Source: Streptomyces roseoverticillatus (GTDB lineage Bacteria; Actinomycetota; Actinomycetes; Streptomycetales; Streptomycetaceae). From it: DNA of 64,000 nucleotides. The stretch lies in NCBI RefSeq assembly GCF_000719265.1, contig NZ_JOFL01000001.1, positions 432,008 to 496,007 of the forward strand, read 5' to 3'. The first letter of the stretch is position 1. Each line of letters opens with the position of its first letter. This document shows, one piece after another, positions 17,266 to 25,850 of this stretch. The notes beneath the pieces are model-generated. The model was not told the origin of the DNA and ran no database searches. It saw only the letters and a program-made list of their open reading frames with translations. Position numbers and translations under genes: made by a program.

Positions 17266-19980
17266 TCACCGCACGGTGTCGCCCGCCGGAGTGACGCCCT
17301 CGCAGACCGCCGAGGCGAGAGCCGCCCGGGCGGTCTCCACCAGCCCGTCCGCCGCGCACTGCTCGGCCACTTCCAGGCCCTCACGCAGCCGCTCGGCCGC
17401 CTCGGGCAGCTTCCCCGCGCCCAGCAGCGCGGCGCCGTGGGCGACCAGAGCCTCCGCGAACTCGTACTTGCACGGCGAGCGGCGCAGGTGCACCACGGCC
17501 TTCTCCAGCTTCACCAGGGCCTCGTGCGGCTCGGCGACGAGGGCCGCCCGGCGCAGGGCGTCACCGACCGCCGTGTCCGTGCCGAACACCGCCGCGTGCC
17601 GGACCGCCTTGTCGGCGAGCGCACGGGCCCGCTCCGGGTCCTCGTCGGCCAGGGCGACGGCGAGGTCGAGCGCCCACGGGGCCCAGACGGTGTTGTGCCG
17701 GCCGCGCTCCTCCAGCCTGCGCCCGGCGGCCTCCAGCTCCGCGATCGCCTCCTTCTTGCGGCCCTGGGCGAGCAGCAGCCGCCCGGCCAGGGACGCGGCG
17801 TCGGGCAGCACGACGGCGGGGGTGCACGGCGCCCGGAAACCGTTCTCCTCGGCGAAGGCCTGGGCCTCGTCGACCCGGCCGCGGGCCAGCAGGGTGTCGA
17901 TCAGCAGACACGCGCCGTCCCAGTGGATCGGCAGCCCGGGGCCGAGGCGCTTGCCCAGCCGCAGCCCTTCGCGCAGCATCGCCTCGGCCTCGTCCAGCTC
18001 GCCGCGGCGGCGGAAGACCAGGCCGAGGAAGTCGTTCGCGAAGGCGAGGTGCCCACCGCTCCAGCCGGAGATCTCGAAAGCCGTCACGGCTTCCTTGAAG
18101 AGCTCCTCGGCCTGGTCGAGCCGGTCGGTGTAGGCGAAGGTGATGCCGATGATGCTGGGGACCTCGAAGCCCCACTCGGTGTTGGTCCAGCCCATGCCGT
18201 CGGCGAGCCGGCCGTCCACGAGGGCGCGCGTCATGTGCTCGACCACCTGCACGGCGTCCTCACCGCGGATCATGCCGTCGAAGCCGCGCAGCGCGCGCAG
18301 GGTCCGCTCGGTGTTGTCCCGGCCGGGGAGGCTCTCGGCGAGCTCCGCGATGCGCCGCGAACGGGCCAGCGAGTCCTGCTCCTCCACCTGGATGCCCTGC
18401 CACAGATAGTGCGCGGCCTGCAGGCGCATCCGCCCGGGGCCGGGCGGGGTGCGCTCGGCCTGCTCCTTGACGACAGCGGCGGCCTCCCGCAGCTGGCTGT
18501 TGTGGGCATAGGCCTGGGAGAGCCGGTAGGTGGCGTCGACCCGCAGCTCCTCGGTGAGGTGCGGCAGGGAGAGCGCCGACTTGAGGTGGTTGACGGTGGT
18601 CGGCGGCGAGGTGAGCAGCGCGGAGCAGCCCAGCTCGTAGAGGACCGCGGCCCGCTCCTCCTCGGGCGGCGGCTCCTGCAGGGCGCGCTCCAGACAGCGG
18701 CGGGCCGCGTCGGGCGCGCCGACCGCCAGGTGCTCGCGGGCGGCGATGCGCAGCTGCTCGACCAGCTCGGAGTCGTGGTCGGGGTGGACCTCCAGCAGGT
18801 GGCGCGAGGCTGCCGCGGCACCCAGGCCCGCCTCGGTGACGGACCAGGCCGCCTGCCCGTGCATGGCGGTACGGGTGGCGGGCGGGATCGAGGCGTAGAT
18901 GGCGGTCGCGATCAGCGGGTGGACGAATTCGAGGTCGATGGCGCCGGCGAGGATGCGGGAGTGCCGCAGCTTGTCCGCGCATTCGGCGGCCTGGGCCGGG
19001 CCCATGCCCGCGAGGTTGGCGGCCAGGGACGGCTGGATCTCCGTGCCGAGGACGGCCGCCGCCCAGGCGAAGCGGGTGACGGCGGTGCCGAGCCGCTCCA
19101 GACGGGCCACCAGTCCGGGGCCGCGGGACGCGGCGCCGAGGTCGCGCAGGAGGGGGGCCGACTCGTCGAGCGGCTTGAGGCCCCGGTCCTTCGCCTTGGC
19201 GATCAACTCGATGGTCTCGTAGGGGTTTCCTCCGGTGACGGCCCAGACCTCGCGGCAGAAGGGGGCGTCGGCCTGCTCCGGGAAGGCGTCGCGCACCAGC
19301 CGGGTGACCGAGTCCGGCGTCAGGGGGCGCAGCTCCACGGGGCGGTTGCCGCGAGCGGTGACCAGGTCACGGAAGACCGGTGCGGAGTCCGCCAGTTCGT
19401 CGGGGCGGTAGGCGATGACCGCGAGCATGGGCGTCTCGCGCAGCCGCGCGGCGAAGTACCCGAGCCAGGTGAGGGACTCGGCGTCGGCCCAGTGCGCGTC
19501 GTCGATCACCGCGACCAGGGGCTCCCGGCGGGCCGCGAGTTGGGACACGAGCCAGTCGATGCCGTCGCGGACGCCCTGCGGGTCCTGCGGTCCGATCGGC
19601 GGGACGATGCCCAGCGCGGGGCCCGCGATCTCGTACCAGCCGGCGAGCAGCTTCCTGCGGTCGGCCTCGGAGATCGGCGCCAGCACCGGCTGGAACAGCT
19701 GGCGGATGACGTGGAAGGGGACGGCCTGCGTGGACTCGCTGCCGCGCGCGAAGAGGACGGTGCACCCTCCCTCCACCATGGCCTTCCTGCGGGTCTCGGC
19801 GAGCAACGCCGTTTTCCCCAGGCCCGCTTCGCCGTTGTAGAGCAGCAGACCGCCGAGCCGGGGCCCCCCTTCGCTCTCGGTCCCGCACAGCCTTTGCAGC
19901 GCTTGCTCAGCGGCTTGCAGCTCGAGCTTCCGCTCGAACAGGGCGGCGGATGCGTTCTGTTCACGCTGATGCCCTGACAT
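17266..19980 (-). CDS. Large AAA-ATPase/TPR-type protein, LuxR-regulator-like without HTH
   Basis: 904 aa. An ATPase of the AAA_16/STAND type lies near the N-terminus: Walker A NGEAGLGKTALL (about 50-60), Walker B LVAVIDDAHWADAESLTWLG. It is followed by some 600 residues of helical TPR-like repeats. The order matches large ATP-binding LuxR (LAL/MalT-like) regulators, but the C-terminus ends LASAVCEGVTPAGDTVR with no LuxR helix-turn-helix. It may therefore sense a ligand and act through protein contacts, or be a truncated derivative. GGGGAGA sits 7 bases before the ATG. It is separated by 447 bp from the divergent conservon. Confidence 0.72.
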   Translation of the reverse strand: MSGHQREQNASAALFERKLELQAAEQALQRLCGTESEGGPRLGGLLLYNGEAGLGKTALLAETRRKAMVEGGCTVLFARGSESTQAVPFHVIRQLFQPVLAPISEADRRKLLAGWYEIAGPALGIVPPIGPQDPQGVRDGIDWLVSQLAARREPLVAVIDDAHWADAESLTWLGYFAARLRETPMLAVIAYRPDELADSAPVFRDLVTARGNRPVELRPLTPDSVTRLVRDAFPEQADAPFCREVWAVTGGNPYETIELIAKAKDRGLKPLDESAPLLRDLGAASRGPGLVARLERLGTAVTRFAWAAAVLGTEIQPSLAANLAGMGPAQAAECADKLRHSRILAGAIDLEFVHPLIATAIYASIPPATRTAMHGQAAWSVTEAGLGAAAASRHLLEVHPDHDSELVEQLRIAAREHLAVGAPDAARRCLERALQEPPPEEERAAVLYELGCSALLTSPPTTVNHLKSALSLPHLTEELRVDATYRLSQAYAHNSQLREAAAVVKEQAERTPPGPGRMRLQAAHYLWQGIQVEEQDSLARSRRIAELAESLPGRDNTERTLRALRGFDGMIRGEDAVQVVEHMTRALVDGRLADGMGWTNTEWGFEVPSIIGITFAYTDRLDQAEELFKEAVTAFEISGWSGGHLAFANDFLGLVFRRRGELDEAEAMLREGLRLGKRLGPGLPIHWDGACLLIDTLLARGRVDEAQAFAEENGFRAPCTPAVVLPDAASLAGRLLLAQGRKKEAIAELEAAGRRLEERGRHNTVWAPWALDLAVALADEDPERARALADKAVRHAAVFGTDTAVGDALRRAALVAEPHEALVKLEKAVVHLRRSPCKYEFAEALVAHGAALLGAGKLPEAAERLREGLEVAEQCAADGLVETARAALASAVCEGVTPAGDTVR

Positions 19981-20427
19981 GGCGTTGTCTCCCCGGAAGA
20001 TGTGGTGGGGCGAGCCTAGCCCCGTCCGTGAGGCCAGGGGCAGGGTTCGGCGGACGGACCACCCGGGAGCGTGACCTCGCCCCGGCCGCCTCCGGCGCCC
20101 TCGCGGGGCACAGGAGCAACACGGGAGACACGCCCCACTCGCGCCGAACATACATTCATACGTTTCGTAAATCCATTCGGAATTCGAAGCGCGAGGCCAT
20201 TATGAAGCCTTTCGAATTCCCGCGTCAGGCCGATCTGCGAATATGACAACTTCGCGCCGGAGCCCCGCGCGACCGGCTACGCTCCATGTCGCGCAGCGGG
20301 TTGTGGCGACTACTTCACGGTGCGCACAAGTGCTGCGCCCGCGCCGTTCCCCGCGGCAGACATCCGGGGAATGCCCCGCGCCGGGCCCCGAAGCAGTTAC
20401 ACCTTCTTAAGAGTTCCGAGGATCCCG
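19981..20427. promoter_or_regulatory. Divergent intergenic region with a long inverted repeat
   Basis: This 447-bp region upstream of both the AAA regulator and cvnA is AT-richer than its surroundings. It contains a perfect 10-bp inverted repeat, GGAATTCGAA (20179-20188) and TTCGAATTCC (20211-20220), separated by 22 bases. This could be an operator or a transcript hairpin. No protein of normal size is encoded. Confidence 0.5.
20202..20246 (+). CDS. Possible 14-residue small ORF
   Basis: ATG preceded by GCGAGG, encoding MKPFEFPRQADLRI and a TGA stop, inside the inverted-repeat region upstream of cvnA. Nothing but the plausible start signal supports it. It could be a leader peptide or chance. 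Confidence 0.15.
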   Translation: MKPFEFPRQADLRI

Positions 20428-21939
20428 ATGGTTGGTACCGGCTCGTCAGTTCAACGGCGGCCCGTCTCCGCTCTGATATGGCTGATCTCCCCCCTGGTCC
20501 TGGCCGTGTGCACGGGAACGGCGATTCTCGCCGCCGCCCCCGACGCCCGCGTGCCCGTGGCCTGGTGCGGGTCGTCCGCCACGGTCGCGGTGGCGCTGGC
20601 AAGCTCCGAGGCCGCCCGGCGGGGACGGGTCATCGCGGCCCTGCGCCGGCGCTGCACCGAGCAGGAGGCCGGCTTGCGGTACCAGCTCGACCAGCACGAG
20701 GCGGAGACCCGGCGGCTGGCCAAGGAGCTGCTGCCCCGCGCCATCCACCTGCTGCAGCGCGGCGCCCCCACCGAGGTCGTGCTCCGCCACACCCTCCCCG
20801 TCCACGACCTCGAACCCGGCTACGCGGCCGCCCACCGGTCCGTGCTGAAGTCCGTCATCGAGGCGGTCCAGGCGGAGGAGGGGCTGCGCGACGCCGCGCA
20901 GCGCGCCTTCGTCAACATCGCCCGCCGCATGCAGGCCATCGTCCACCAACAGGCCTACGACATCCGGGAGATGGAGCACAAGCACGGCAACGACCCGGAC
21001 GTCTTCGGCGACCTCCTCCACCTCGACCACGGCAACGCCCTGACCGGCCGCCTCGCCGACAGCATCGCCGTCCTCGGCGGCTCCCGCCCGGGCCGCCAGT
21101 GGAAGAACGAGATCCCGCTCTACAACGTGCTGCGCGGCGCCATGTCACGGATCCTCGAGTACCGCCGCGTCGACCTCCACTCGGTGGCCGACGTCGCCGT
21201 GGTCGGGCCCGCCGTCGAGCCGGTCATCCACGCCCTGGCCGAGCTGCTGGACAACGCCACCCGCTACTCCCCCCCGCAGACCCGGGTGCACCTGACCGCC
21301 GTGGACATCCAGTCCGGCATCGCGGTCGAGATCGAGGACGCCGGCGTCGGCCTGACCGACGAGGCGCGCCGCCGCACCGACCGCGTCCTCTCCCGCGAGG
21401 GCGACCTCGACCTCGACGACCTGGGCGAGGCGCCGCGGCTCGGCCTCGCGGTGGTCAGCCGGCTCGCCCGTACGTACAACCTCCTGGTGTCGCTGCGGCC
21501 CTCCGCCTACGGCGGGGTCCGGGCCGTGCTCGTCATCCCCATGGACCTGATCACCGCCAGCAAGCACCCCGGCGGCGACATCGCCCGCGCGGCCAAGCTC
21601 CCGCCCATCAAGTCCAAGCGCCGCCCGGGCCAGAAGATCCCACCGCCCGCTCCGCAGACCGCACCGCCGATGATGGAGCACCCCATCCCGCCGCCGCTCG
21701 GCGACAGCGGGCTGCCGCAGCGGCGGCGGCGCCGCGGCCCCGCGCCGCTCCCGTTCGGCCGGGGCGCGGCCGAGCGGCGGGAGCGGCCGGCCCCGCCCGC
21801 CGCGCCGGCCGCTCCGGAGGAGGCCCCCAAGCAGCCAGGGATGTGGCTGGCCGCCTTCAACCGCGGCATCAACGGGGAGTCCCTGGAGCCGGACCCCGGC
21901 CGGGCGAACAGTGATATCCCGTCGGACAAGGAAGAGTAG
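20428..21939 (+). CDS. cvnA: Conservon sensor protein CvnA (histidine-kinase-like ATPase)
   Basis: 503 aa. Two closely spaced hydrophobic segments (about 15-35 and 42-60) anchor the protein with almost no extracellular loop. A coiled helical region and an HATPase_c domain follow (N box HALAELLDNATRYSPP about 270, G box EDAGVGLTDEA, then APRLGLAVVSRLA), and finally a long Pro/Arg-rich tail. It is the membrane sensor of the conservon, a signalling unit compared with eukaryotic G-protein systems. It lies 4 bp from cvnB. The ATG at 20428 has GAGGATCC upstream and starts directly before the membrane segments. Confidence 0.93.
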   Translation: MVGTGSSVQRRPVSALIWLISPLVLAVCTGTAILAAAPDARVPVAWCGSSATVAVALASSEAARRGRVIAALRRRCTEQEAGLRYQLDQHEAETRRLAKELLPRAIHLLQRGAPTEVVLRHTLPVHDLEPGYAAAHRSVLKSVIEAVQAEEGLRDAAQRAFVNIARRMQAIVHQQAYDIREMEHKHGNDPDVFGDLLHLDHGNALTGRLADSIAVLGGSRPGRQWKNEIPLYNVLRGAMSRILEYRRVDLHSVADVAVVGPAVEPVIHALAELLDNATRYSPPQTRVHLTAVDIQSGIAVEIEDAGVGLTDEARRRTDRVLSREGDLDLDDLGEAPRLGLAVVSRLARTYNLLVSLRPSAYGGVRAVLVIPMDLITASKHPGGDIARAAKLPPIKSKRRPGQKIPPPAPQTAPPMMEHPIPPPLGDSGLPQRRRRRGPAPLPFGRGAAERRERPAPPAAPAAPEEAPKQPGMWLAAFNRGINGESLEPDPGRANSDIPSDKEE

Positions 21940-21943
21940 CCAA

Positions 21944-22351
21944 GTGACGCAGCCGCGGCTCAACATGGACTGGATGCTCAAGGACCTGGCAACCAGTGTT
22001 CCGCAGACCCGCCACGTGATCGTGCTGTCCTCGGACGGCCTGCGCATGGCTCAGCACGGCACCGACCCGGACGCGGCGGACCGCCTGGCCGCCGCCTGTG
22101 CCGGACTGCAGAGCCTCTCGACGGCGATCGCCGGTGAATTCCCGCACGGGGACGGACAGATGCGCCTGGTCGTGATCGAGGTCGACGGCGGGTTCTTCTA
22201 TCTGATGGCCGCCGGGGCCGGGGCCTTCCTGGCGGTGCTCGCCGACGACGACGTGGACGCCGAGCTGATGGGCATGCGGATGCGGGATCTGGTGGCCCGC
22301 ATCGGTTCGCATCTCACCAGCCCGCCGCGGGTCGGCGGGTCGGTGACATGA
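21944..22351 (+). CDS. cvnB: Conservon roadblock/LC7 protein CvnB
   Basis: 135 aa roadblock/LC7 (MglB-like) protein. The signature starts LNMDWMLKDLATSVPQTRHVIVLSSDGLRMA and continues through the LC7 strands. Such proteins act as GTPase-activating or scaffold partners of the small GTPase CvnD. The GTG at 21944 is preceded by GGAAGAG, and its position 4 bp after cvnA gives tight coupling. An internal ATG at 21965 is possible but would trim the conserved N-terminus. The stop overlaps the cvnC ATG (ATGA). Confidence 0.93.
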   Translation: MTQPRLNMDWMLKDLATSVPQTRHVIVLSSDGLRMAQHGTDPDAADRLAAACAGLQSLSTAIAGEFPHGDGQMRLVVIEVDGGFFYLMAAGAGAFLAVLADDDVDAELMGMRMRDLVARIGSHLTSPPRVGGSVT

Positions 22352-22713
22352 GCACGGAGGGACCCGGCTCCCCGACGGCGCCCGGCAGCCCCGACCGGCT
22401 GTACATCCTCACCGGAGGCCAGGCCCGCGCGGAGCGGAAGACGGAGCTCGACCTGGTGACGCTGATCGTGTCCCGGTCGGAGGCCGACCCCGGGCTGCAG
22501 CCCGAGCACGCCGCCATCGTCAGGATGTGTGCCTATCCGCTCTCCGTCGCCGAGATATCGGCCTATCTGGAGCTCCCGGTCAGCACGCTGACCCTGCTGC
22601 TCACGGAGCTGGTGGCGGGCCGGCACGTGGAGGCCCGCCCGCCGGTCCCGGCGGCGGCACTGCCCGACGTACAACTTCTGGAGGCGGTGATGAATGGACT
22701 ACAGAAGCTCTGA
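22348..22713 (+). CDS. cvnC: Conservon DUF742 protein CvnC
   Basis: 121 aa DUF742 protein with a winged-helix-like core (VRMCAYPLSVAEISAYLELP, LTLLLTELVAGRHVEAR). Conservon CvnC proteins bind the other members; a DNA-binding role has not been settled. It overlaps cvnB by 4 bp (ATGA) and cvnD by 20 bp, so the unit is translationally coupled. Confidence 0.92.
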   Translation: MSTEGPGSPTAPGSPDRLYILTGGQARAERKTELDLVTLIVSRSEADPGLQPEHAAIVRMCAYPLSVAEISAYLELPVSTLTLLLTELVAGRHVEARPPVPAAALPDVQLLEAVMNGLQKL

Positions 22714-23332
22714 CTCCCCGGGGCTGGAGACCTGTGCGGGGCCGCGCAGCGAGGACGTGCTGCCGGCCTCGGCCACCGCGGCCGTCAAGGTGGTCATCGT
22801 CGGCGGGTTCGGGGTCGGCAAGACGACCCTGGTGGGCTCCGTCAGCGAGATCCGGCCGCTGACCACCGAGGAGCCGATGACCCAGGCCGGCGTCGGCGTG
22901 GACGACGTCGCCGGGATCGAGCACAAGACCGAGACGACCGTGGCCATGGACTTCGGCCGGATCAGCATCAACGACCAGCTGGTGCTGTATCTGTTCGGCA
23001 CCCCCGGCCAGGAGCGCTTCTGGTTCCTGTGGAACGGCCTGTTCGAGGGCGCTCTCGGTGCGGTCGTCCTCCTCGACACCCGCCGCATGGACGTCAGTTA
23101 CGACGTCATCGGGCGTCTGGAGGAGAAGGGAGTGCCGTTCGTCGTCGGCGTCAACCGCTTCCCCCAGGCCCCCAGATACCCGATGGAACAGCTCCGCGCC
23201 GCCATGGACCTCGACGCCTCGGTGCCCATGGTCGACTGCGACGCCCGCGACCGCGCGTCCTGCCGCGACACCCTGCTCACCCTCATGCGCTACCTCTACA
23301 CGCTCACCACCGCCTCCACGGAGCACCAGTGA
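22694..23332 (+). CDS. cvnD: Conservon small GTPase CvnD
   Basis: 212 aa Ras-like GTPase of the conservon type. P-loop GGFGVGKTTLVGSVSEI (about 36-52), switch region TTEEPMTQAGVGVDD, G3-equivalent LFGTPGQERFWFLW, G4-equivalent VNRFPQ and G5 DCDARD. A Gly replaces the usual Asp of G3, as is common in this family. It probably cycles between GDP and GTP under control of CvnA and CvnB. GGAGG lies 8 bases before the ATG, and the TGA overlaps the GTG of the P450 gene (GTGA). Confidence 0.93.
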   Translation: MDYRSSDSPGLETCAGPRSEDVLPASATAAVKVVIVGGFGVGKTTLVGSVSEIRPLTTEEPMTQAGVGVDDVAGIEHKTETTVAMDFGRISINDQLVLYLFGTPGQERFWFLWNGLFEGALGAVVLLDTRRMDVSYDVIGRLEEKGVPFVVGVNRFPQAPRYPMEQLRAAMDLDASVPMVDCDARDRASCRDTLLTLMRYLYTLTTASTEHQ

Positions 23333-24777
23333 CCCTCCCTTCCGAACGCCCCCGCGCCACCTCCCCGGCCGGGCCTCCCCCGCAGTGCCCGGCGCACTCC
23401 TCCGGCCCCGGGGGCATCACCCGGCTCTTCGGCCCGGAGGCCGAGGCCGACCCGATGGGGCTGTACGAGCGACTGCGCCAGAAGCACGGCCAGGTGGCGC
23501 CCGTCCTGCTGCACGACGACGTCCCGGCCTGGCTCGTCCTCGGCTACCGCGAGAACCTCGACGTGGCGCGCACCCCCTCGCGCTTCTCCCGCGACTCCCG
23601 GCGGTGGATCGAGGCGCGCGAGGGCCGCGTGGCCCCGACCCACCCGCTGGCACCGATCACCACCTGGCAGCCGATCTGCGTCTTCGCCGACGGGCGGCAG
23701 CACGAGCGCTGGCGCGGTGCCGTCAACGACAGCATCGCCCGCTTCGACAAGCGCGGCATCCGCCGCCACGTCACGCAGTTCTCGAACCAGCTCGTCGACC
23801 GCTTCTGCGCCTCGGGCCGGGCCGATCTGGTGCACGAGTTCGCGGAGCAGCTGCCGATGATGGCGATGACGCAGCTGCTGGGCATGCCGGAGGCGTACAG
23901 CCCCCAGCTGGTCAACGCCGCCCGGGACATGATCAAGGGCACCGAGACGGCGATCGCGAGCAACGAGTTCGTCCAGGAGACGCTGCGCAAGCTGGTGGCG
24001 CGCAAGCGCGTCGAGCCGGGCGCCGACTTCACCAGCTGGCTGCTGGAGCACCCCGCCGGGCTGTCGGACGACGAGGTGCAGCAGCATCTGCGGCTGGTGC
24101 TGATCGCGGCCTTCGAGACCACGGCGAACCTCATCGCGAACACCCTGAAGATGGTGCTCACCGACCACCGCTTCCAGGCCTCCCTGGCCGGCGGGCACAT
24201 GACGCTGCCGGACGCGGTCGAGCAGGTCCTGTGGGACGAGCCGCCGTTCATCACGATCCTGGGCCGCTGGGCGACGCAGGACACGGAGCTGGCGGGTCAG
24301 CAGATCAAGGAGGGGGACGCCCTGATCCTGGGGCTGGCCGCGGCAAATATGGACACGGTGATCCGCCCCGATCCCGACGCCCCTGTCCACGGCAACCGCT
24401 CGCACCTGGCGTTCAGCGGCGGCCAGCACGAGTGCCCGGGCCAGGACGTCGGCCGGGCGATCGCGGGCGAGGGCATCGACGCCCTGCTGCTGCGGCTGCC
24501 CGACCTCACCCTCGCGGTGGAGGAGCCGGAGCTGACGTACCGCTCCACGCTGATGTCCCGTCACCTGACGGGGCTTCCGGTCCGGTTCACGGCACGGGCG
24601 CCGCTGCCCCCGAAGGAGACGGTGACGCCCGTGCCGGAGCCGCCCGCCCCGGCTCAGCCGGAGCGGGCCGAGCAGCCGGCCATCCCGGCGCCGCCGGTCC
24701 GCCCCGGCGGCGTGGAGCCGCCCGGTTCGCGGCGCTCGTGGTGGAGGTCGCTGCGGCGGCTGCTGTGGCGCCGGTAG
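23329..24777 (+). CDS. Conservon cytochrome P450 lacking EXXR (CYP157-like)
   Basis: 482 aa. The heme-binding motif is FSGGQHECPG with Cys369 as thiolate ligand, and the I-helix region reads IAAFETTANLI. The K-helix, where P450s have ExxR, reads E298-Q-V-L-W302, so both canonical residues are replaced. This is the hallmark of the CYP157 family, reported as an EXXR-less P450 group of streptomycetes. The last 55 residues are Pro-rich and end in a basic, Trp-rich stretch (RRSWWRSLRRLLWRR) that could bind membrane or the conservon. The GTG start overlaps the cvnD stop (GTGA). The 3' end overlaps the terpene synthase gene by 124 bp. No CYP154 partner gene follows. Confidence 0.88.
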   Translation: MTLPSERPRATSPAGPPPQCPAHSSGPGGITRLFGPEAEADPMGLYERLRQKHGQVAPVLLHDDVPAWLVLGYRENLDVARTPSRFSRDSRRWIEAREGRVAPTHPLAPITTWQPICVFADGRQHERWRGAVNDSIARFDKRGIRRHVTQFSNQLVDRFCASGRADLVHEFAEQLPMMAMTQLLGMPEAYSPQLVNAARDMIKGTETAIASNEFVQETLRKLVARKRVEPGADFTSWLLEHPAGLSDDEVQQHLRLVLIAAFETTANLIANTLKMVLTDHRFQASLAGGHMTLPDAVEQVLWDEPPFITILGRWATQDTELAGQQIKEGDALILGLAAANMDTVIRPDPDAPVHGNRSHLAFSGGQHECPGQDVGRAIAGEGIDALLLRLPDLTLAVEEPELTYRSTLMSRHLTGLPVRFTARAPLPPKETVTPVPEPPAPAQPERAEQPAIPAPPVRPGGVEPPGSRRSWWRSLRRLLWRR

Positions 24778-25850
24778 CAGCCGGTGTCGAGCTGGTCCCA
24801 CCACCAGGCGATGGCGGGGACCGGCAGCGGGTCCGGGCTGTCGTCCGACGGGGCCGGCTTCCACCACTCCACGTCGGCGCTCCCGTAGGGGTCCTGGTAG
24901 CGGGCGCAGCCCGAGGCCCAGTCCAGGTGCCCGCGGACGAAGTGGCCGAGCGCCACGAGGTAGCAGCGCAGTTCCACCCCGGACCGGGGCCAGATCTGCT
25001 CGCGCAAGCGCAGGAAGAGCGTCATGACGCGGTCGCGCATCGCCATGGCCTCTTCCTGGGCGCGGGCGGGCTCCCAGCCCCGCTCCTGGGCGAGGACGTC
25101 GATCAGGTTGAGGTTGTCTCCGGCACGCTGGATCTCCTTGTTCCGTGAGTAGAAGTCGTTGTCCCAGGCGACGAGCGTCCAGGTCATCTCGGTGAGGGCC
25201 CGGACCTCGGGCCGGTCCAGGTCGCGGTCGTCGAGTTCGTAGCCTCCGGCGATGTCCATCAGGGCCGTGGAAGGAGCCATGCCGATGGCGCGCATCCACA
25301 TGGCGGCGTAGTCGTTCACGGACGGCAGGACCCGGTCACGGCGGCAGGCGGCCTCCCACACCAGGCCGGTCAGGTAGGTGCGCATGCCCTCGGTCCAGTG
25401 GCGCAGCTGAGCCGGTGTCGCGTACTCGGCCAGCTCCAGGCGTACGGTCCGCAGCGCCGCGGCGTGGGGTGACTCATCCGGCCACTCGGGCAGCGGTGCT
25501 TCCAGGACGCGCATGATGCGGGAGGTCGCGTGCGCCAGGCCGTGGGCGGTGGCGGTCGACTCGTCGCACAGGGCGTCGTCCAGGGAGAACAGCACGGCGT
25601 GGAGCTTGGCCACGGCGGTGAGCGGTCCGGACTGGCCGTAGGGCATGGTCCGGGCCGTGAGGCCGCCGAAGTCGCACCGTGCGAGGCGCTGCCGCTGGTG
25701 GGCGGAGGTGTCGAGCTGCTGCTGGAGCATCCAGTCGACCGAGGTGCGGTCGATCTCCCGGACGCTCGGGTGCACCGCCGGCGGTATCGGACAGTAGAAG
25801 GGCACGATTTCCAAGGGCTGTACTGATATGCGATCTCGCACGCCCGTCAC
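24654..25850 (-). CDS. Terpene synthase (class I, bacterial type)
   Basis: 398 aa. The aspartate-rich motif is DDALCDE (residues 91-97), the NSE motif is NDFYSRNKE (231-239), and the C-terminal Arg-Tyr pair is in WASGCARYQDPYG. All Mg-diphosphate ligands expected for a class I cyclase are therefore present, and the length suits a mono- or sesquiterpene (C10-C15) cyclase. The product cannot be predicted. The GTG at 25850 has GGGGAGG 4 bases upstream and is preferred over a longer in-frame start. The final 41 codons are antisense to the P450 tail; they lie beyond the catalytic core. Convergence with a P450 suggests, but does not prove, joint action. Confidence 0.9.
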   Translation of the reverse strand: MTGVRDRISVQPLEIVPFYCPIPPAVHPSVREIDRTSVDWMLQQQLDTSAHQRQRLARCDFGGLTARTMPYGQSGPLTAVAKLHAVLFSLDDALCDESTATAHGLAHATSRIMRVLEAPLPEWPDESPHAAALRTVRLELAEYATPAQLRHWTEGMRTYLTGLVWEAACRRDRVLPSVNDYAAMWMRAIGMAPSTALMDIAGGYELDDRDLDRPEVRALTEMTWTLVAWDNDFYSRNKEIQRAGDNLNLIDVLAQERGWEPARAQEEAMAMRDRVMTLFLRLREQIWPRSGVELRCYLVALGHFVRGHLDWASGCARYQDPYGSADVEWWKPAPSDDSPDPLPVPAIAWWWDQLDTGCYRRHSSRRSDLHHERREPGGSTPPGRTGGAGMAGCSARSG

